A stretch of 64,000 bases of DNA from Synchiropus splendidus (Eukaryota; Chordata; Actinopteri; Syngnathiformes; Callionymidae). The stretch is taken from NCBI RefSeq assembly GCF_027744825.2, contig NC_071343.1, forward strand, positions 9,322,866 through 9,386,865, given 5' to 3'. This document shows, in pieces, positions 36,831 through 51,156 of this stretch (the first letter of the stretch is position 1; each line of letters begins with the position of its first letter). Below the pieces are notes generated by a model, which was given only the letters and a program-made list of their open reading frames with translations, made no database searches and was not told where the DNA came from. A program made the position numbers and the translations under genes.

Positions 36831-39800
36831 ACTTACTATAAATAATCACCCAGGAATTATCAAATTTAAGTTGACTCTGTTCACTTAAACTTAAATTTCA
36901 CGGTGGCAATGATTTTATTGCTAACTAAACAACATAACAATGTGAGGTTCTCCGTTTGCAAGTACTTCCTGTCCAGGAGACTGCCACTTCCTGTTTTGGC
37001 CGATGTGAGTAAAAGCATCACGGTGACATTTTTTTTTTAAAGGTAGATGTTTTAAAAGCATAAATACATGGCATGCTATGTATAGGTCTCTTATCATCTC
37101 ATTCCGTCGTCCAGGAGGAAAGGATCAGCCATGTTGCGCGGCGCCACAGAAAACTGACTCTTCGATCTATGATTGAGAGTGTTGTGGATTTTAGTATATA
37201 TTTTCATAAATCACGACCAACGCACTGGGAAAGCATCAATATTGCCCTCGCTCTGCCAAATTCATTTCATAGGTAGTGCACACGCAAAACCTTGTCAATA
37301 CAACCTCATGCAATTATCGAATCCCTGTAAAGCTAGGAAGGTTTACAGGCTCCTGCCAAGGAAGCTGGGGAAAGGTCATCACAATAGCCAGCAGCTGATT
37401 CCATGAAATAAAGTTGCAAATGTCACCTGCACAAGTAAATACCCGACTTTGGCTAACAGCGTTGTGAACCTGAAACACCGCCTCACACCGCACCTCTGGT
37501 CACGAGTTGCTCCCCGCGATAATGAACGGCCGTATCTGAGGACGGCGAGGTCCTTTGTCCCACACTTTGACCTAGAAGAGCTACGGTGGCTAAGTATGAG
37601 TTACAGGCCGCCGCGAATGACGGTAATCAAGGCTCACATTAGCGTCCATCTGCTTAACGGCGCCATCAGAAACCATAACCAGACAACAGTTGTGTTCGTT
37701 ACAAGGTCCAATGAATCCAACCTATAAATGACCTTCGGGCTAGACTCCCTCATGCTGCTGGTACAGTGTACGCTCAGCTGGTATTTGGCCTTCTTTTTTT
37801 CCCGCACAAAAGAAATAAATAGATGTAAATAAATATAATATAAGTGATCTTAAAAATGTTTTTTGTAATATTTTTTGGAATGTTAGATATGTTCCTCTTA
37901 GCCCAGTTCAGAATCTGTTCAGGTCGTGGGGGCAGCAGTTGAAGCAAAGTGGCCCTCTCCAGAAAAACCTCCATCTGTTCAACTGTGATTCTCACTGTGA
38001 ACGTCATAGTTCCAGCCATCAATGAAGTACACTGCCTTTCTAAAGTGTGTCCCCCTAGTAGACCATAAATACTGGCTACGCCGTTCGCCTTGCTCTTCTG
38101 AGTTTCGCTGTGTAAACAGTGTTCGTTTTTATACTTACTTCCATGAGCGGAAAGACAGAAGGCATCTTCTCTGAATCTCTCTGTGGTTACATGACTTTAA
38201 AGAAAAACTTGCAAACCCCTCCTCCCCGCGTGAACCGTGTTTAGTAGCTGATAAAAGGCCGATGAAGGTCTTGATGTACGAGAATACATTGTGAATCAGA
38301 GTCTGCGACAGTTGAATTAACTTCACTTTGAAATTCAGTACGGTCAGTTTCTTTCATGCAAGCCAGCGTTGGAACAAGATGAATTAAAGACGCGGCCAAT
38401 TCTGTGCTATCGGAGTGAAAACACGGGATGACGGAGGACTGTTTCAAGCATGCTGTTTCACTTTGAAACACATTCCATTGCAGTCTGATAAGGGTAATGG
38501 GCAGGATCTTCTGAAGTGTGAAATTCAGCCCTGTAAGATATTAGGAAATGTAATTAACTGTGACACCGACTGTTGATTTGTTGAGCAGGATTGATGAGAA
38601 CAAGTAAATATTTGTGTAATCTACTGAGTGGTGGTGTTTTTCCTGCACGGTCATAATTCGCTTTAGCTCCTGGTGCATGACAAGCCGTTGCTATCAAACC
38701 GATTGTGCCCTCACCACTGGAAATGAAACGGGTTCAGTGACAACACAGTTGAAATCTATTGTGCATTTTTGCCCATATTTATCGGGATGTACTTGATTTT
38801 CAAATGTGATCCTGAGGAATCAGTAGAGACAAGGAATTTATGTACAATTACCAACTTGTAAAAGCTGGCTGATTTGCATGTAAAATGTCACAAGAAAATC
38901 CCATTTTTTTGTGAACAATAACCTTCATATAGACAAATTTCCCGATTCCCGATTCACAGAGGCGAAGCTTTACATGCTTTTATTGTGGACATTCAAATAC
39001 ATCTTTGCATCTACTGCGTATATAAACCTCCACCCTCTTATCCGCAATAGAGGAAAAGGCAGTTCTCATCTTCCATGACCGCAGCTTCCTGTATAGTTGC
39101 GCCAGGTTCCATTTTAGGTCCCATCTTCATTCGCACTATGCGGACAAGATTCAGATATTCAAGTAGCAACTTTTTTCATCCTCGACTTTCGACTGACTAC
39201 TCCAGCGATCCGTCGACAAGTAGGCATAAAACATAAACTGTTTGTGTAAATTGTTGTTTTGAAACTATTTATTTGCCGAACAATGTGGTTTGAAATGGCA
39301 TGTTGCATCTCACTTGAGTCTTTGATGTGTCCACTGTGAAAAATTCCCAGACTGACAATACAATATTTTGAGTTGCGACGGTACGGAATTGTCGGCAATA
39401 TTGCCTCGGTGTTGTGACTTTATTTGCATGCCATTGCTGCAGTATCAGCTTCTCCTGACTTCTTCATGACACAAAGGTTGCTACCCTCCATGATAACAGC
39501 CTCAGTCCCTTTCGAAACAATCCAAAAAATGTAATGCATTTTAGCATTTCGAAATCCCTTGCTTTCTACTAGTTAGGTCCTGACATGAAAACAACAACAG
39601 CGGTGACATTAACAAGAACAAAGCTCAGTCCTATGGTTTGTGTCCTCCTGTTTGAGAAGGGCGCTCTGAAAATAACTTTATTATTTTTATTACTATTATT
39701 ATTATTAGCAGCTCGATTGGAAAAGGCTTCTGAAGGACAAACATCAGGGCTCGGCCCACGCTGCACCTTCATCCTCACCACCTTCATCTGTCTCACATAT

Positions 39801-40699
39801 GCAAACACCCCATTTCCTCTCTGCCATTTCTCTCAATCTCGGTCCATCTCAATTTGGGCTCAGGTGCTGAAATCCACATCCTCAGAAGCAAAATTCCTTT
39901 TGATAATCTAAGCTTTTTTTAAGAACGGCATCTGGGGCAGTTTTCTATCAATTACGCCAGCAGGGCTCTCAGAGTGTTGCCTCATATCCTTCATGCCTGC
40001 AGCTCACGTCAGCTTCCAACCCACATGTGCGGCTCTTTCCATGCATCTTACTCTCATACCCCAACAGTTGCCATCAATTATGTGGCCAGCTACTGCTAGC
40101 TCGACTGCTACCACCCATTTTTCCCCATTAAAAAACGAGGGGAAAAAAGAAAGAAAGAAAAAGAAAACACCCTTTTACTCTCCGCAGCGACAGAACTGCA
40201 TCGCACGCTTGCTCAGGAAATTATTTCTCAGCAGGCTCGAGGACCTGCTGTCTGCGACAGGTGGATTTGGTGAATGCGCTTCTGTCTTTTTCATGAAGGC
40301 GCGTGTAAACGCTGCAATCCCATATGGTGCGGTCCAATGCTTCATAAATTGTTCAAGCCAAACAATTTTCTAGTGTGTTGATGCGCAGATTTGCTGAGGA
40401 AACACAAGTTGACCGATTAATTTATTTGAAACAAATGTTATCGTCAGTATGTTTTTAAATATATTATTTTCTGTAAAAAAATTTAAAAAGAAATGTCGTA
40501 ATACTGTCTAAGGTAAAATACAAGCTAGAATACAATCCAGGACTGTGAAGTTCAATAATACAAGTGGACAATAATTTTAACACAATCCCAGTTGTCTTGT
40601 AATAACTATATATATTTAAAAAAAAAAAAACATTTGAAATGCACCCGTTTTCTGTCACACTGATTGATGTTTATAATCTCCATCAAAACAAAGCTTCAC

Positions 40700-40895
40700 C
40701 ACGATAATCTTCAACCACCATGATCAATAGTTCTTCCACAGTCGCCATGTTTGTTTGAGAGTGTGTCGTTGTTATGAACTTTTGACTCTGGGCTGCTGCT
40801 CCTGGTGGATATATTGGTGAACAGCAATCACAATGCAAAGAATTTGAAACAGTCCAGTACAATTTTATACGTAAAGGGAGCAAAAATGGGCTTTA
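40700..40895 (+). mobile_element. TTAAGGCCC-type DNA element, copy C (truncated)
   Basis: Only the second half of the family is present: TTCTTCCACAGTCGCCATGT, then CCTGGTGGATATATTGGTGA, then the end GGGAGCAAAAATGGGCTTTA. The first half is missing or too diverged to place. The start coordinate is approximate. Confidence 0.62.
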
Positions 40896-41949
40896 AAGGT
40901 GGCCCCTCCAGTCATTTAACAGGGTCATCGAGACCTTTGACCCCTGCGACCCCAGTTCGTCACTTGTGCATTCAGTGAATTGAGAGTGCAAAACACAGAG
41001 AAACACAAATTTCTAAATGGGTGTTTTGCTGGCTGTGGTGAGGAAAGAGACATGACTCTGTGTATAATATGCTTCATTTTATTTTTTTTACATTTTTATT
41101 ATTGTTATTGTCAAAAGATGAAGTTATTTTTCCTTTCTGTCTTGACCTCCGACTGTTACATAACAAAACGCTATTTTAAAAACCAGCAAGTGAAGCGTGA
41201 TTTTTAACACCGCGATTGTGTCGATTTCCAACAAGCTGTCAGACCGCGTTCTGAAAGGAGAAACAAGCGCTCCAATTAGAGAGCGAAATTCAAAAAGAAA
41301 GGGATTGCACCAAAACTATAATCAATACATCACATTCTGAACCACAAACTTGCAAGAGAACGACTCGGAAAACACTTGTCAGCTGCCACAGGGAAATACT
41401 CCTTCCATTAGCTGCTCTAACACCAAAAAGTCAGCAGGTCAAACGTCAACCTACAGTAACAGCAATGGAGGAGTGATTCACGGATTCACGAATGAGCCAT
41501 TTTAAATGGACTGTACTGTGAGTTTAGTCAAGAACGACTGTCAACAAGTCAAACTTTTGAACACATTCCTACATATTCATGAGTGTGCCAGAGTGAGAAC
41601 AAATACACACATCACTCTAAGCACTTGTACTAGTTGGTCTAGCAAGTGAGCTAATGTCTCTTCGCTTGAACGCAACAGTTACTTATTAATTGTGCTCCGG
41701 TGGGCCCTTGTGGGCCCTTGTGTAATTGCTTCCCCCCTCTACATTGGAAGCGCCGGCCAAAGGAGCTTAGTGTTAATTTTTCTCAGCAATAACCGAGGGA
41801 TTAGACGCTCATTCCCCCTGGCAAGGCTGTTTGGCAACCGCACTTTTCTGCAGCAACTCACAGGCCTTATTGAACATTAGCATGCAATTATCTTTGATGG
41901 TCTCAACTTTCCTTCTGGCTGACAAGGCTCAATGATTCTCGGATAGGGA

Positions 41950-41969
41950 TTTTTTTTTTTTTTTTTTTT
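41950..41969. repeat. poly-T tract
   Basis: Twenty consecutive T on the plus strand. It is not attached to a recognised retroelement. Confidence 0.9.
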
Positions 41970-42304
41970 GTGGACACGGCATGAATATCAAGGTACCGGC
42001 GAGGCGGAGGAAATAAAAATGGACTGTGGTGGCACATGAGAACATGTTTGAAATCTGGATTGATTTTACAATTTCGACGTCTTTTATCAGAAGCTGTGAT
42101 GAATCTGACAGACTTGTTTTAGCTCCCAGTGATGGATCTATTGCATGGTTTAAAGCAGAAGCCAGAGGAGTGCCACGGGAATGTTCGACCCGAGGTCCGC
42201 AGGCCACCACTCACATCTTGGGTCACATAACAGTTGAAGCTTGTTAAAAGAAGTGTTGTATTTATGAATGAATATGGTTATTTCTTTATACTTTAGTCAA
42301 GTAT

Positions 42305-42419
<115 letters not shown>

Positions 42420-43903
42420 GACAATGAAGAACATGCTCTGAAAGGATCAACTCCAGTGTGCAAGTGTGCAGTTACGCGACTTAACAGTTATCTGCAACCT
42501 AAGTGTTTATACGGAATCGGTGTTGTTTTGCACGTACTGTATGTTCTTTAAAAAATATATACATTCCCAGTCTTAAATCAACTGAAACTCACAGTATGAA
42601 ACATAAGTACTTTAGAAAAACCTAGGATGAATAAAAAAAAGAGCCCTTAAAGCTGAGGTGAAGATGGAAAGGGCAAACAGGAAGTTCAGAGGGTCATTCT
42701 ACACAGGCATATGCTGCATGTCAAATATATTGGCAGCGTTATGATAAACTATTATTTAACGTCTATCTCAAATTTGGATAACAAACATTAAAATGTGATT
42801 AAAAAAACAATGCTATAATAAAGTCTTCTCTGTCATTCCCACGAAACACAGCACTGAATCACCATTCACACGAGAACTCGATGAATAGATGCACTTAATG
42901 GCTGTCCATCTCTATAACCACCAACTGTTTTTTGAAATAAATAAATTCTTTAAGGGAACACACATTCCATTCACATGCTATTTACGAGACTAATTCATTT
43001 TCATCATTCGACACGTGGAAATGAAAAACAATGCACTTTACTGCAGATTTGACAGCTGCGTTTACGAGTCTACTGCTAAAAATGCAAATGAGGTTTTCCT
43101 ATAACACTCACAGGCGGCGTAACGTTTATTATTTTGGATGGAGTCGAAACAGCCCGAGGCCAGATGGACACTTTCATGTGCTTGGTTTTATTATTCTATT
43201 CAATACCATTATATGTCTCGCCCAGATTATGTTGATTCGGACAATAAATCAACGCTGTTTCGCTTTTTTTTCACAGCTTAAAATCAACAAGGAAAAATTT
43301 TAAAATGGGAACTATGTGTCAGTACATTCTGGCCACTGAGATCCCCAAACTCTCAGTAGTCTAAGCCTAAATAAAACCCTTCCTCGCCTCCTGACACCAC
43401 CAATTAGACCCCAAACTATCCCCTTTAGATCACTTAATTCTCTCGCACCTCTTTACTTCGATTCTCCGCCTCTGTTCATCACACCGTCGCCTTTAGCTCA
43501 CAGCCCATGTAAGGTCGACTCTCGGTGGGAGTAAGCAGAGGAGATCAATGCTCCCCCTCCTCAGTAGTCGATGAAGGCTCAATGGTGGGAAAGAGAAGAG
43601 CATGGTCTCAACTGATGATTGAAGAGATGTTGTCACGCCTGATTTTGCCTTCAGGTCCGCCTCACCTGGGGGCTCGTGATAACGTGGGTATCGATTGCAA
43701 CAGTGTCGGCTGACTCAATAATGGCTGTGATGGAGCGGGCATCAATGCTAATTCAATGATGTGGTGTAGCTGCCTCAACAACTCTAGGTTCAGAGAGCAG
43801 GGGCAGGAATGTTAATGTTCACTTACATTCATTTGTATCCACTGCATTTGGACTTCTGAATATTTAAGTTAAAATCAGAACACAATCAATGGCACAACAT
43901 GGA

Positions 43904-43995
43904 GGCGAAGAAGAGAGTGCAGGCAGTGTGGAGCGTGGAAATGAAGAGGATGAGCTGTGACAGGGGAGTAGGAACTAGACAGAAAAGGGACGTTT
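43904..43995 (+). mobile_element. RTE-like LINE fragment
   Basis: The plus strand translates to AKKRVQAVWSVEMKRMSCDR, then GVGTRQKR. This matches the KKRVQAGW...RRVSGVICDRR region of the same LINE type as the fragments at 15010 and 30700. It is short and degenerate. Confidence 0.6.
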
Positions 43996-44507
43996 CAAAA
44001 CTCACGCCATGATGTATGGTTCAATGACTCCGACCAAAGCATTCTCAATTTTACGGCACTCGATATTTAAAATCTTTTGCGTCCACTGTTGACTCAGAAA
44101 TCACCCTTTCATCTTCCATGTTAACACTAAAATGATTTCCCTCCTGCTGGATTTCTCGACGTTCAGAAAGAATGGTTCTGGTTCTGAACAGGACACAAGG
44201 CGATCGTAAGCTCTTACAGTTACTTTACTAGATATGTTGCTTGTATGTATTCTACACTACCTCATGCAACCATGCCATTGTTGATGGCTCCTTGAGTTAA
44301 GATCATGAACACATGAGGTACTGTATATTGTATATATAGTGACAGGAAAACAAAGGACAGTGGAAGCTTAAGTGCAGCACCATGGCTTAACCCTTAGCCC
44401 AACCACTTTTTCTCTTAGTAGGACACAGTGGTGAAGTGCAAACAAGTTCTCATTTATGCTTTCTTTACATACGAAATTGTACCCAAACTAACATGCGTTC
44501 TGCACAT

Positions 44508-44915
44508 TCATATTGCTGTTGACCAATATATCCGACAAGGGGAGCAGCCCATAGTCTAAATTTTATGACTCCTAAACAAACATGGTGACTGTGGATGAAG
44601 TATTTATAATGTACCTGTTGCACAAAATATGAAAACAGAGGCAGCATTGTAGGAAAGTGTGGTCACCGACGCCCTTCAATACATTGTGACTGTAGGACGG
44701 GAAATTTTTGCGATGTCTTCTTCCTGTCTCATTAGAGCTACGTATCGGGTAGTAACAGCAACACTGCCCCCAGTGGTTTCCAGTGGTACTGCTCTGTTTG
44801 GTCCATATCTGAAAGTTTTGTGGAAACGTGCAGGAATATGGACGAAAAATATGCAGAGCACAGACAGAAGACTCCGTCTGTATCGGGCTCTTTGTACGTA
44901 AATGGGCCTTAAGGC
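44508..44915 (-). mobile_element. TTAAGGCCC-type DNA element, copy D (reverse)
   Basis: Reverse complement orientation relative to copies A-C. On the plus strand it runs from GTTGACCAATATATCCGACA to CGTAAATGGGCCTTAAGG. It shares the ACGTAGCTCTAATGAGAC-type block with copy B in reverse complement. The intact GGCCTTAA end supports the proposed terminus. Confidence 0.68.
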
Positions 44916-47900
44916 GTCACATCGCGACAATTGCAAGTAACATGGGAATTTTAGAGCAATTGAGAGAGTTCACAAATGTCCTCTACCTAAGTGCAACTAC
45001 TCTTTTCTGAACGTCAGGAAATACCACAAGAGGGGGAACATTTACATCACTGGAAACGTCAATGTGGCAACATTAGACGAAAAAGTCCACTTGCCTATCG
45101 TTAACATGTAATGCCTCAGGAGTAAACAATGTATTGCTCTACTTTTTTTACCTCAAAGTATGGCTTGAAACACAGCAGCGGATATGACTATGTCAGAAAC
45201 AAGAGCATCAGACATACAACTTAAGTCAGGAGACAAAGATAAAAGGAAAGACAGTGTATCGAGTTAAAAATATAAGGGAATGGAAGTGATACATGACTTA
45301 ACTGAGTACACAGTATCAGTGTATGATGGGAATTTTCTTCCAAGTATTACACCACAACTAAAGGTCACCAGGGTTTGTCTTCATTGGAGGGTCCCTCAAA
45401 AGACTCACGTTGCGAGTGAACGTTGCTTTATACACGCGTGGACGTTGAATTCATGAATCTGATCTCAGGCTTCAGCATGAATCGGCTTAAACAGCTTGAA
45501 GGACTACAGTAGTGTGAGAGGGAGACAAGAATAGCAATGCCCACACCGACCACGACTTGCAGAGTGTGGGTGAATAGGTGTGCGACGGTATGATAATTAA
45601 CAAACATGATTGTTTCTGTGAGCAGCGACGTTACAAATCTATCTGCCAGGCGAGCGCACAGAAGTGCTTTGGCAGCACGCGGGACACACACCGACATGGA
45701 CTGACGCAAGACAAAGAGCTTGTTGAGAAATAACCGCCTGGTAGCGCGGAGAAGTTATGCTTCCTGACACATAATTTGATTTTAATGAACAACAAGTCAC
45801 AAAGAATGAGGCTCAAAAATCCCATTTCCATCTGCGTCCATCTGCGGAGCAGGGCTAATGAAGTGCCTGGCACACCGCACCTGAGCGGAGAGAGCAAGCC
45901 GCCGCCACTTAGAGACTTCCACGCTCGGTGCAAACCGCTCGGATACGTGCAATTAACACTTGAGCTCAATTCGACGTCTTTGATGTTGCTGTTTACGTTT
46001 TAATGGAGCTTTATGAGGGATGAGTAGCGTAAACTGTCCTTCCTACCTTTCCAGCAGAGAGCAAGGGCTCCAGGCCTTTCAGCAGAACACTGTACAGTTA
46101 TTTTGCCTTCAAAACATCCAAGCCAGAAATGAAACTGATCCACAGCAAGTGTGTCAGCGCAAGACATAGCCACACCGTTGACACAACTACTGTTGGGGTA
46201 AAAAAAAATAAAATAATAACTGCGCGTCTTACACTCGAAATGTTTTATAAATCAAATTGGTACGTGCTTCCAGCTCACATCGAGAAGGGTCAAACGGTCA
46301 AATTTCTTTCAATGTGCTGCAGTGCATTTCCTCTGCGTGAGTCAGAACAGCACTTGTGTGTTCATTAGAGAGTGGATTTCATAATAAGGGTTCACGTTTA
46401 ACGTTTAATCTTAGCGTTCACCATTGTTAATGAATGACCTTTGACTTGGAGTTAGGACTCGCGTTAGCACATCGTGTCTTTCCCTTGAAACCCAATGAGA
46501 CTATTAAAAAAATGATCATGAGAAAATTCATTACAAGTACAAAAATTCAATACAAATAAAGTGAAAAAAAAAAACTACTTAAAATCTCAGCCTCTGTTGG
46601 TTACTGTTGGTGGACAGGTGATGGTCTTTGGGTGCACATGTGTAAATGAGGGTTGGGGGAACGGTGTTGGGCAGCAAGGGTTTAGAATGGAAATATCCAA
46701 AACTCAACATCTACATCAAGTCTCAAGTCAATGACAGGTGCAATTTAAGTGCAACTCGAGTCCAAACAAACCAATAAAAGAGACCGTAAAATAGACGGCA
46801 CTTATCAATCTACACTCTACACTTTTTACTTTTAAGTTCAACTGCTTGAATCCTAAAAAAAAATGTGACAACACTAGTTGGACGAGACTTTGTTTGCTGA
46901 GAAGATAAGCAGGTGAGTCGAACCCTCTCCAGAGTAAACGTGATCGATTAAATGACAAAGAAAGGGAGAAAACTCAGCCAAACTATTCAAAGTCAGACAT
47001 GTCAAGCTGCCAATTTACTGGCAGTGATTACCATGTCGGCCACAACGTCTACAGGACTATCAGCTGACATTCGTCTGTGGATGACTCAACGTCTGCGTAC
47101 ACAGAAGCGCGAGAATCAAACACAAATATCTCAGTGGATTTAGTCCTGCAGGCATCCATTAAAACGGATGGGTGTCTGAAATGCATTGCCGCATACATTA
47201 TCAGGTTTGCCTAAAATGTATAGTATTTCGAGGTGAAACTGATTTCTGTACCACATTTCCACAACTACTTCTGACAGAAGACAAAAAAGTCCTCAAAAAA
47301 CAGCAATCCACATGAATAACAAATGCATTTAAAGTCATAAAATCACGGCCCGGCTTATGTTAAAAACAACTTTGATGTGTACAACTTGGAGCTTGGAGAG
47401 AGCATTCCAAGGTCGGGATGCCAGTTACAGAGAAGGCTCAGCCACCACCGGTCAGGTCTGGACCTCGGTCCTCGCTCAGTTTGGGAGCTGTGCTGTCCTC
47501 ATGGAGTTTGATTATGGCACCATTCGGGGCAAAGCTGTCATGTTGCTTTCCCATTTAGAAACCATCTCCTCCAGGGGAAACACTTGTTCTCGTGTCTGCT
47601 TCGCAGTCACGGCATGGCAACCCCGATCTCATCACAGTGAAAGGCAAGGAGAAAAGCGAGAGATGAATGGGTGTTCGTAGCCATGTATGACTGCAAATGT
47701 GAAATGTTCATGCTTTTCCTCTTGTTCCTCAGTGTAGCCATGCATGATGTGTCCTTTAATGTGCGCGGGAATGTCTTCACCATGAAAGATTCATGTGATC
47801 AAATGTTCATCTGGGAAAGCAATGTATGTTTGATTGAGTCAAGTTTCTTGTTGTTGTAAAGTTTCGGAGCACGTGGTGACCTTTCCACGCCGGATGATGT

Positions 47901-49765
47901 CGGAATTGATCATCGAAAAATGAGGTACTGGCAAGGGCACTTTGAGATGGGAAGGGATGGATATAAGAGTCAATGGTGCGAGATAATGCACCATCGGCCC
48001 ATACTGACAGCAGCGCCCTGCACACGTCTAACCATGCTGCAGTACCTTTGGGCATTATGGAAGAAGATAAACTGAGATTGTACTCCGCAGTTTCCTTGTT
48101 TACCGTTTGTAGTACTGTGTACTCTGGCAGTTACAAAAGTGAATCAAAGTTTTATTGATGTTTTGATGTTTTGTTTTTGCACCACATCTGTTGCAGACAA
48201 AAGTGTTAATAGTATGTATGGGATTCATGGGAGCTCAATGGCACAGCAGGTGGCAGTAGCATACAGTCAGAGTGGCATATTCCTAAAAAGATTGCGGAGC
48301 TTCAAAATGAAAACATCAGTATGTTGACCCACATTTCCAGACAATTGCGTTGAAATAAGCTGTTCTATGTCTGGGTTATTTTGTGGACAAACAGACAAAC
48401 AACCAGCCTCACATCGCTGCAATGGACTCCACCATCACAAATTGATTCTTGTTCCCAGCTGTCCTGAATCTTTGTAACAATATTTCTAGCTAAAGTTCAA
48501 GTTTTTAGTTTCACCGAAGCTCTGACAAAATGCCACAGAAGCCTGCGGTCAAGCTGACCCGATTCAGACCGTTTGAACAGCAAACCAGACGGGTGCATAA
48601 AAGGATAAATGAAAGAGATTTCGTCCTTGTCTGAAATGTTCCACCGATATCTCAGAGGATGATCTCTTGCGATCTGTCTGATTTGATTTAACTTCACCAG
48701 CTCCCGCACCCACCTGACTTGTCTTTTGTCAAGTCGTATAACTCCAAAATGAATCGACTTCAGCTGATATTTCTGAGGCGAAATGTTGCTGTTGACATAG
48801 TGGTTGCCCTTTTCTTTCTCCTTGGATGACGGTTGTGATAAAAAACACTAACATTTTGTTTAGCCATTTGTTTATTGATTTCATGAAAAGGTTCTGTTTT
48901 GTTTGCATCCTGATTTTAACAGCGATACAAGAAAGAAAAAGAAACCTCTTCTGTGACGGATAAATTTAGCATCTGATCATTTCAAACAACACTTATGTCA
49001 TCAAAGAGGAGTCGTTTATTTTCGTGCTTGACTGTCATAGGAAGAAAGAGCAACCCAAGCCTCTTTTGTTGCTGTTAACTTAAACATGTCAAAAAAAAAA
49101 AATCCATCAATGAAACCCTGTATGGTTCTCCTTTTCAAGTTTCTCTGAAGGCCAGCAGCTTCATCTTTTCCACTGATGTATTTTTAAGCGCAGTCAAAAG
49201 CCATGTAGGAAACGAATGCAGGACGGTGCTCAAACAAAAACAATGTACAGAGCATCTACATATAAATATACACTTTGTTTGAAGTCGCAGTTCACACCCG
49301 AGAGTGTTGAAACAAACCATTGTGAGAAAGATGAGAACCAGACTGAGAGTGCACAAACCTCAGCACAGGAGCTCGTTTCACATGACTTCGTAAAACACAG
49401 CAAACAGTCAAAATCAAAGAGGTTCCCTCACAAGGCGACGCATTCGCCATCTCCAGACGTAAAGTTTGCAAGTGAACTACAATTCGAAAGTGGACTTTAA
49501 TGTATCAGCCTTCTATGTTGCATGTTGACACATATGAGTTTCCTTTGGGAAAGAGTGAGTGAGAATGTGTTGCAGCAGGACTCACGGGTGAAGACCTCAC
49601 CATGTGGCCACCAGTGGCGCTGGCGCTGCCGTAACCCTCAAGTCTCACCTTTACGATATCAAACAAAATCCAATGACACGCTTGCATATCTATTGTGTGT
49701 TTTATAAAGTTCTGAAGGGAGCACATGAGCAGCAGCAGTTAGAAGCCTGACAAGTGACTGACAAG

Positions 49766-49947
49766 CAGGCTTTTAGCTAGGAGGGCGTCTGGGCGTCTGC
49801 AAAACATGGACGTCCGATTCTCGGCCGTAGCTTGGCCGCCAGATTACGCTGGTATATGGCGGCATCTATGGCTAAGCTACTGTTGAGAATGGGGCGTCTT
49901 TTTTCATGTTTTGCAGATGCCCAGACGCCCTCCTCGCTAAAAGCCTG
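49766..49947. mobile_element. hAT-like miniature element with ~45 bp inverted ends
   Basis: Left end CAGGCTTTTAGCTAGGAGGG continues as CGTCTGGGCGTCTGCAAAAC; the right end is its reverse complement with only a few mismatches (GTTTTGCAGATGCCCAGACG, then CCCTCCTCGCTAAAAGCCTG). The CAG...CTG termini and flanking octamers CTGACAAG and CTGGCTAG (6 of 8 equal) fit an eroded 8 bp target duplication of the hAT superfamily. The 182 bp element encodes nothing. No second copy was found in the window. Confidence 0.78.
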
Positions 49948-51137
49948 CTGGCTAGTCCTCCATACTCTTCCTATTCCCAGATAGAACTTGGAATAACACA
50001 ACAAAATATAATTCTTGTCCCCTTCGCAGCATTTCCTTCAAATTAAATTGAGATATATTCTGAACATTTTGTGCTAAACAGACAGATGAACACCAACAAA
50101 AACAAGACATCCTCAGCAGTAAGTATTAACATCGAACAAGAGAGGGGAGTTTGTATTAAAGTATTCGATGCAAAGCCACTGTCATGTGAAATCAAGAAGC
50201 TGGCAAAGCTCAACAAAATGGGGGGGATCTCAACGTGTTTTTGGGCTATTCCGTAAGAAGAGAGATAAGTGGTTTGGGGGTGCGCCAGGGGTTACATCCA
50301 CACTACTGCATCATGAAATGTTTTTTAAATACAATTTATTTGGCGTCTCTTATAAAATCGAGTCACTCCGGGAGGCCACTGAGATCCCCCCCCCGCCCAC
50401 CCACTCGGCCATATTTCATTATCTAATATGACTCTCCCTCCAAGTGCATCCCCCATCCATTTACTATGAGCAGGGAGTGATTGGCCTTTGGGTGGAAGAG
50501 CCAGTCAGTTGCAATGTATCCCATTACTAAACCTGTTTTCCGAGTGCTAAGGTCAACTGGCTGTAGCAAGTGAAGCAAGCAAAAGCAGGTGAGTGCGCGC
50601 AGTCATGCGTGGATCCCAGAATACACTGTGATGGAAGTCTACATTAATAGCATTACAGGTCCCTGGCCAATAACCGCTCCTTCGGACGAGTCTAGCATTG
50701 GAAAGCAAGACTCCATGTGTGTGTGCTCCTTGCAAAATAATGCAAAACTGTAATCGAATCACTGTTTCCTCCAGAGGGGAAGAGAGAAATGGTGGCCCTC
50801 AAGAGCATAACAGGGGGGCAGACCCACACGCCCCCCACCTTTCCCCCTCCCTCATCAATTATCTGTCTGGTCAATGTTATAAAGGAATTATAAATCAATC
50901 ATGGCAAGTCAATGCTGCAGTCATCAGGGTGTCACCAGCAATAATGAACTGCCTATGGTGATGGAAATAGAGGCACAAACAATGTTCGGTGGACGAGTCA
51001 CATTCATCTGCTTGCCCTGTCTGGTTTTGGCACCAAAACAAAACAGTTCTCTCATCAATTTCATGGCCTCAAGGAGACATATCTGTCCACAGCGCTCTGG
51101 TATTCAATGTTTACTCAACACTTGCTTTGGGACACGT

Positions 51138-51156
51138 TGTGTGTGTGTGTGTGTGT
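51138..51156. repeat. (TG)n microsatellite
   Basis: A short pure TG tract followed by a run of nine or ten T. Confidence 0.9.
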
